Shown: positions 5,529-8,397 of the stretch, piece by piece | How the letters are laid out: the number at the start of each line of letters is the position of its first letter | Position numbering within the stretch: position 1 is the first letter of the stretch | NCBI GenBank assembly: GCA_946615785.1 | Contig: CAMOIA010000054.1 | Span: forward strand, 1 to 8,397 | Length of the DNA stretch: 8,397 bases | From: an uncultured Clostridia bacterium | GTDB taxonomy: Bacteria > Bacillota > Clostridia > Christensenellales > Aristaeellaceae | Direction: 5' to 3' | Notes under the pieces: generated by a model | Told to the model about the DNA's origin: nothing | The model's input: the letters and a program-made list of their open reading frames with translations, nothing else | The model's database searches: none | Made by a program: the position numbers and the translations under genes

Positions 5529-6962
5529 ATGAAAGCACCCTATTCAAGCTATCTTGCATCGATCGAACCGGGGCTTTTGAAGCTGATCGAAAGCCTGCGG
5601 GAACAGTATGACTACGTAAGCGTACTGTCCACGGATTCCGTCGGCTTCCGCATCTCGGTCAGCCAGCGGAACGTCAGCATCGAAAACGAAACCATGACCA
5701 CCGAACGCGGAAGCGTCGTGCGCGTATGGAAGGACGGCCTTTACTCCGAAGCCGCTTTCAACCGCTTCGACCCGGCGCATCCCGACGAAACCCTGCAGGC
5801 CATTCAAAAAACGCTCGAGCGGCAGATGCAGGTGCTTTCGCAAACCGGCACGAAGCCTTACCGCACCAAAGCGCTTGAGGATACGCCCTTTGAAGGCGAT
5901 TTTGCCTTTGAAACACAGCAGCTGCCGGAAACCTGTGACGTTCAGTCGCTGATCAGCAGCTTTATCTCCCTTTCCAACGAAGGCATGCGCAGGGGACAGA
6001 ATATGGTGGATTTCCACATTTCCGCCCAGAGCACGCACATCAGCAAGCTGTTTCTGACCCCGAAACGCACCATGCGGCAAAGCTATGTTTACTCCGAGGG
6101 AAACCTGATTCCCATTGCAGCAAAGAACGGAAAAAACAGCTATACCCATATCGGCGTTTCCGGAAGGTATGGGCCGGAGCTCTTTTCGGAATTTGCGGCC
6201 CATCTGGACGAATCGCTGACCGTCTGCGCGGAGCTGCTGGACGCGGATGCGGTGGAACCCGGCGAATACGACGTGATTACGTCGCCTGAAGTCACCGGCC
6301 TCATCGCGCACGAGGCGTTCGGGCACGGCGTGGAAATGGACATGTTCGTCAAGGGGCGTGCCCTTGGGCAGGCCTACATCGGCAAGCGCGTCGGATCCGA
6401 CCAGGTGACCATGCACGAAGGCGCGCTCTGCGCCGAAAACGTGACCACCTATGCTTTTGACGACGAAGGCACGCTCGCGGGCGACGTGACCGAAATTGAC
6501 CGCGGCATCCTGAAAACCGGCATTGCCGACGCGCTCAGCGCGCTCAGGCTGGGAATTGCGCCAACCGGAAACGGCAAACGGCAGAATTTCGAGCATAAGG
6601 CCTACACCCGCATGACCAACACCCTTTTCGATTCGGGCGAGGCCACCCTGGAAGAGATGATCGCGTCCGTCGAACACGGCTACCTGCTGTGCGGCATGCG
6701 CTCCGGCATGGAGGACCCGAAGCACTGGGGCATTCAATGCATCGTCGAAAGAGGCTATGAAATTCTAAACGGCAAACTGACCGGCAAAGTGGTCGCCCCG
6801 ATCGTGATGACGGGCTATGTGCCGGACCTGCTCGGCTCCGTTTCCATGGCGAGCCGCGACCGCGAAGTGTTCGGATGCGGCGGCTGCGGCAAGGGCTACA
6901 AGGAATGGGTGAAGGTGGCCGACGGCGGTCCTTACCTCAAATGCAGAGCAAGGCTTGGATAA
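5529..6962 (+). CDS. tldD: TldD-family zinc metallopeptidase subunit
   Basis: TldD is the catalytic subunit of the TldD/TldE peptidase, which digests unfolded peptides and in some bacteria trims RiPP leader peptides (microcin B17) or the CcdA antitoxin. The 477-residue length is typical. The N-terminal domain (about 1-240) includes the usual SVSQRNVSIENE strand region. The metal site HEAFGH lies at 261-266 (HExxxH, with H261, E262 and H266). The C-terminal end, FGCGGCGKGYKEWVKV followed by GGPYL, matches the TldD CGKxGQ...GQP segment that supplies the third zinc ligand, a cysteine. This protein has two cysteines (C450 and C453) where one is usual; C453 aligns with the ligand. No signal peptide is seen, so it acts in the cytoplasm. 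AGGAGG at 5517-5522 precedes the ATG by six bases. The gene follows the HAD gene by 13 bases and is followed by its partner tldE 34 bases on. Confidence is high; natural substrates cannot be told from this window. Confidence 0.95.
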   Translation: MKAPYSSYLASIEPGLLKLIESLREQYDYVSVLSTDSVGFRISVSQRNVSIENETMTTERGSVVRVWKDGLYSEAAFNRFDPAHPDETLQAIQKTLERQMQVLSQTGTKPYRTKALEDTPFEGDFAFETQQLPETCDVQSLISSFISLSNEGMRRGQNMVDFHISAQSTHISKLFLTPKRTMRQSYVYSEGNLIPIAAKNGKNSYTHIGVSGRYGPELFSEFAAHLDESLTVCAELLDADAVEPGEYDVITSPEVTGLIAHEAFGHGVEMDMFVKGRALGQAYIGKRVGSDQVTMHEGALCAENVTTYAFDDEGTLAGDVTEIDRGILKTGIADALSALRLGIAPTGNGKRQNFEHKAYTRMTNTLFDSGEATLEEMIASVEHGYLLCGMRSGMEDPKHWGIQCIVERGYEILNGKLTGKVVAPIVMTGYVPDLLGSVSMASRDREVFGCGGCGKGYKEWVKVADGGPYLKCRARLG

Positions 6963-6972
6963 ATCGACCGGT

Positions 6973-6981
6973 AAAAGGAGG
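6973..6981 (+). promoter_or_regulatory. Ribosome binding site of tldE with unusually long spacing
   Basis: AAAAGGAGG is a near-perfect Shine-Dalgarno sequence in the 34-base gap between tldD and tldE. The nearest in-frame start codons downstream are ATG at 6997 and 7000, leaving 15 or 18 bases between site and start, against the usual 5-10. No ATG, GTG or TTG in frame lies closer. Confidence 0.7.
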
Positions 6982-6996
6982 CAAGTTCGCAAACCA

Positions 6997-8298
6997 ATGA
7001 TGAATCAAAACGATCGTCTTGAAACCATTCTCTCCCTGCTGAAAAACGCCGGCGCGGACGGCTGGGAAGTAACGGATACCGTCACGGAAGGCTGGGAATT
7101 TTACCTGATCCGCCACGCGCTGGACCAGAACCGCGCACGCCTTACCGAGCATATTTGCGTGAAACTGTATAAACTGAGCGATGAGGGAAAAATGGGAAGC
7201 GCCGAAGGCGAGATTCCCCCGACAGCCACCGAAGAAGAAGCCAGAACGCTCATTCAGCGCTACCTGTCACAGGCTTCCTATGTGAAGAATCCGCCCTATT
7301 CCCTCACGCCGCCGGAAACATCGCAGCCACAGGCGCCGTCCGAACTGCCGGACCCCGCCGCCATTGCCCGTGACTTTCTGACCGTGCTTTCGTCGCTTGA
7401 AGAAACCGAAGATACGCTCCTGAATTCCGCGGAGATTTTCGTCGACGCGGTCACACGCCGCTTTGTCAATTCCCGCGGCGTGGACGTGGTCAGCGTTTAT
7501 CCTTCCTCCATGCTCGAGGCCGTCATCAACGCCCGGCACGGCGGACATGAAATCGAACTCTACCGCATGTTCCGCTCCGGTACCTGCGACGCCGCCGAAC
7601 TGAAGCACGGCCTTGAAGAAGCGTTCCAGTTCGGCCGCGACCGGCTGCACACCGTGCCAACGCCAAAGCTCAGGACCTGCGATCTTGTGCTTTCCACAAG
7701 CGACGCGCTGGAAGTGTATTCCTTCTTCGTAAACCGCATGAACGCGTCTTCCATTTATCAGGGAATCAGCGACTGGACGGTCGGCACTGACGTCATGAAG
7801 GACGCACTGGGCGACCGGATCACCCTTCAATGCGTTCAGGACCTGCCCAATTCCTCCAGAAACGCATTATATGACCCGGAAGGCGCGAAGGTGCGCGACA
7901 TGACGATCATCAAAGACGGTATCGCACAGCATATCTTCGGCCGCCGGCAATTCTGCGAATACCTGAAGGTCAGCGACGGCTTCCTGCCGCAGAACTTTAC
8001 CGTCAGCGGCGGCACGTCCGACGACCTGTACCAGGGCACCTGCCTTGAGGTGGTGGAATTCTCCGATTTCCAGGTCAACGCCATGACGGGCGACCTCGCG
8101 GGCGAAATCCGCCTTGGCTATCTGTATCAGAACGGCAAAAAAACCATTGTCTCCGGCGGCTCCGTTTCGGGCAATATGCTTGCGCTGTGCAAAAACATGC
8201 ACATGAGCAAAGCACAGCGTCAATATGACTTTGCACGCATTCCTGCCGTGACCCGGCTTCAGGGCGTCAGCGTTGCGGGAATTGCGGAGATGGATTGA
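6997..8298 (+). CDS. tldE: TldE/PmbA-family peptidase partner subunit
   Basis: TldE (PmbA) is the non-catalytic partner that assembles with TldD to close the peptidase chamber. The 433 residues lack any HExxxH motif, as expected. Family features include RRFVNSRGVDVV at 154-165 and, towards the C-terminus, FQVNAMTGDLAGEIRLGY (358-375) followed by NGK and GGSVSGNM, which match the TldE TGDFS...G...NG...V...GN pattern. Residues about 97-120 form a proline-rich linker between the N- and C-terminal domains. The start is uncertain: ATG at 6997 (an ATG also follows at 7000) is 15 bases from the only good ribosome binding site, AAAGGAGG at 6974-6981, which is longer than usual. The only in-frame alternative is a TTG at 6955 overlapping the tldD stop. 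Immediate adjacency to tldD supports the assignment. This appears to be the last gene of the cluster. Confidence 0.92.
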   Translation: MMNQNDRLETILSLLKNAGADGWEVTDTVTEGWEFYLIRHALDQNRARLTEHICVKLYKLSDEGKMGSAEGEIPPTATEEEARTLIQRYLSQASYVKNPPYSLTPPETSQPQAPSELPDPAAIARDFLTVLSSLEETEDTLLNSAEIFVDAVTRRFVNSRGVDVVSVYPSSMLEAVINARHGGHEIELYRMFRSGTCDAAELKHGLEEAFQFGRDRLHTVPTPKLRTCDLVLSTSDALEVYSFFVNRMNASSIYQGISDWTVGTDVMKDALGDRITLQCVQDLPNSSRNALYDPEGAKVRDMTIIKDGIAQHIFGRRQFCEYLKVSDGFLPQNFTVSGGTSDDLYQGTCLEVVEFSDFQVNAMTGDLAGEIRLGYLYQNGKKTIVSGGSVSGNMLALCKNMHMSKAQRQYDFARIPAVTRLQGVSVAGIAEMD

Positions 8299-8314
8299 GC
8301 GTCCGCGCAAGCGA

Positions 8315-8368
8315 GCAGCTTGTTTTTGCAGCTGCGGCAGGGACGGGATGAGGGCCTGCGCGGCCCTC
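8315..8368. repeat. GC-rich inverted repeats downstream of tldE
   Basis: Two hairpins sit in the 99 bases after the tldE stop. GCAGCT (8315-8320) can pair with AGCTGC (8330-8335) across a T-rich nine-base loop. GAGGGCC (8350-8356) pairs perfectly with GGCCCTC (8362-8368) around TGCGC. Neither is followed by a T-tract on either strand, so they are not classical terminators. They could be a 3' stabilising structure, an atypical end of the operon, or a piece of a dispersed repeat. No protein gene is supported here. Confidence 0.45.
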
Positions 8369-8397
8369 AAACTCCTGCGCCAAAGGCCGTGGGCCTC

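Overview
The window looks like a chromosomal segment of a GC-rich member of the Clostridia (Firmicutes), probably an uncultured, anaerobic gut-type lineage. The main indicators are a T-box riboswitch in front of serS, strong AGGAGG-type ribosome binding sites, a stand-alone flavodiiron protein and a biotin ligase without a DNA-binding domain. The taxonomic call is inference.

Left part (1-1081): the 5' half of a seryl-tRNA synthetase gene runs off the left edge on the minus strand. About 260 nt of leader precede it, holding a serine T-box: Stem I with a plausible UCC specifier, the T-box sequence, and a terminator hairpin with its U-tract. The leader starts from a consensus-like promoter. A second promoter points the other way, so 680-1081 is a divergent control region with no protein gene.

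Right part (1082-8298): seven genes lie on the plus strand with gaps of 34 nt or less or small overlaps, consistent with one operon. In order they are a secreted phosphodiester glycosidase (NAGPA-domain) protein, a polytopic membrane protein that resembles a degenerate Lgt (prolipoprotein diacylglyceryl transferase), a flavodiiron protein, a biotin protein ligase, an HAD-IB phosphatase, and the TldD/TldE metalloprotease pair. The first two probably act at the cell envelope. The flavodiiron protein would detoxify O2 or NO. BirA charges biotin enzymes. TldD/TldE form a heteromeric peptidase. No shared pathway is evident.

Most genes belong to known families. The items most worth a second look are the terminator-shaped hairpin inside the first codons of birA, the Lgt-like protein lacking the usual active-site residues, the non-standard SerRS sequence, and GC-rich inverted repeats at the right edge.
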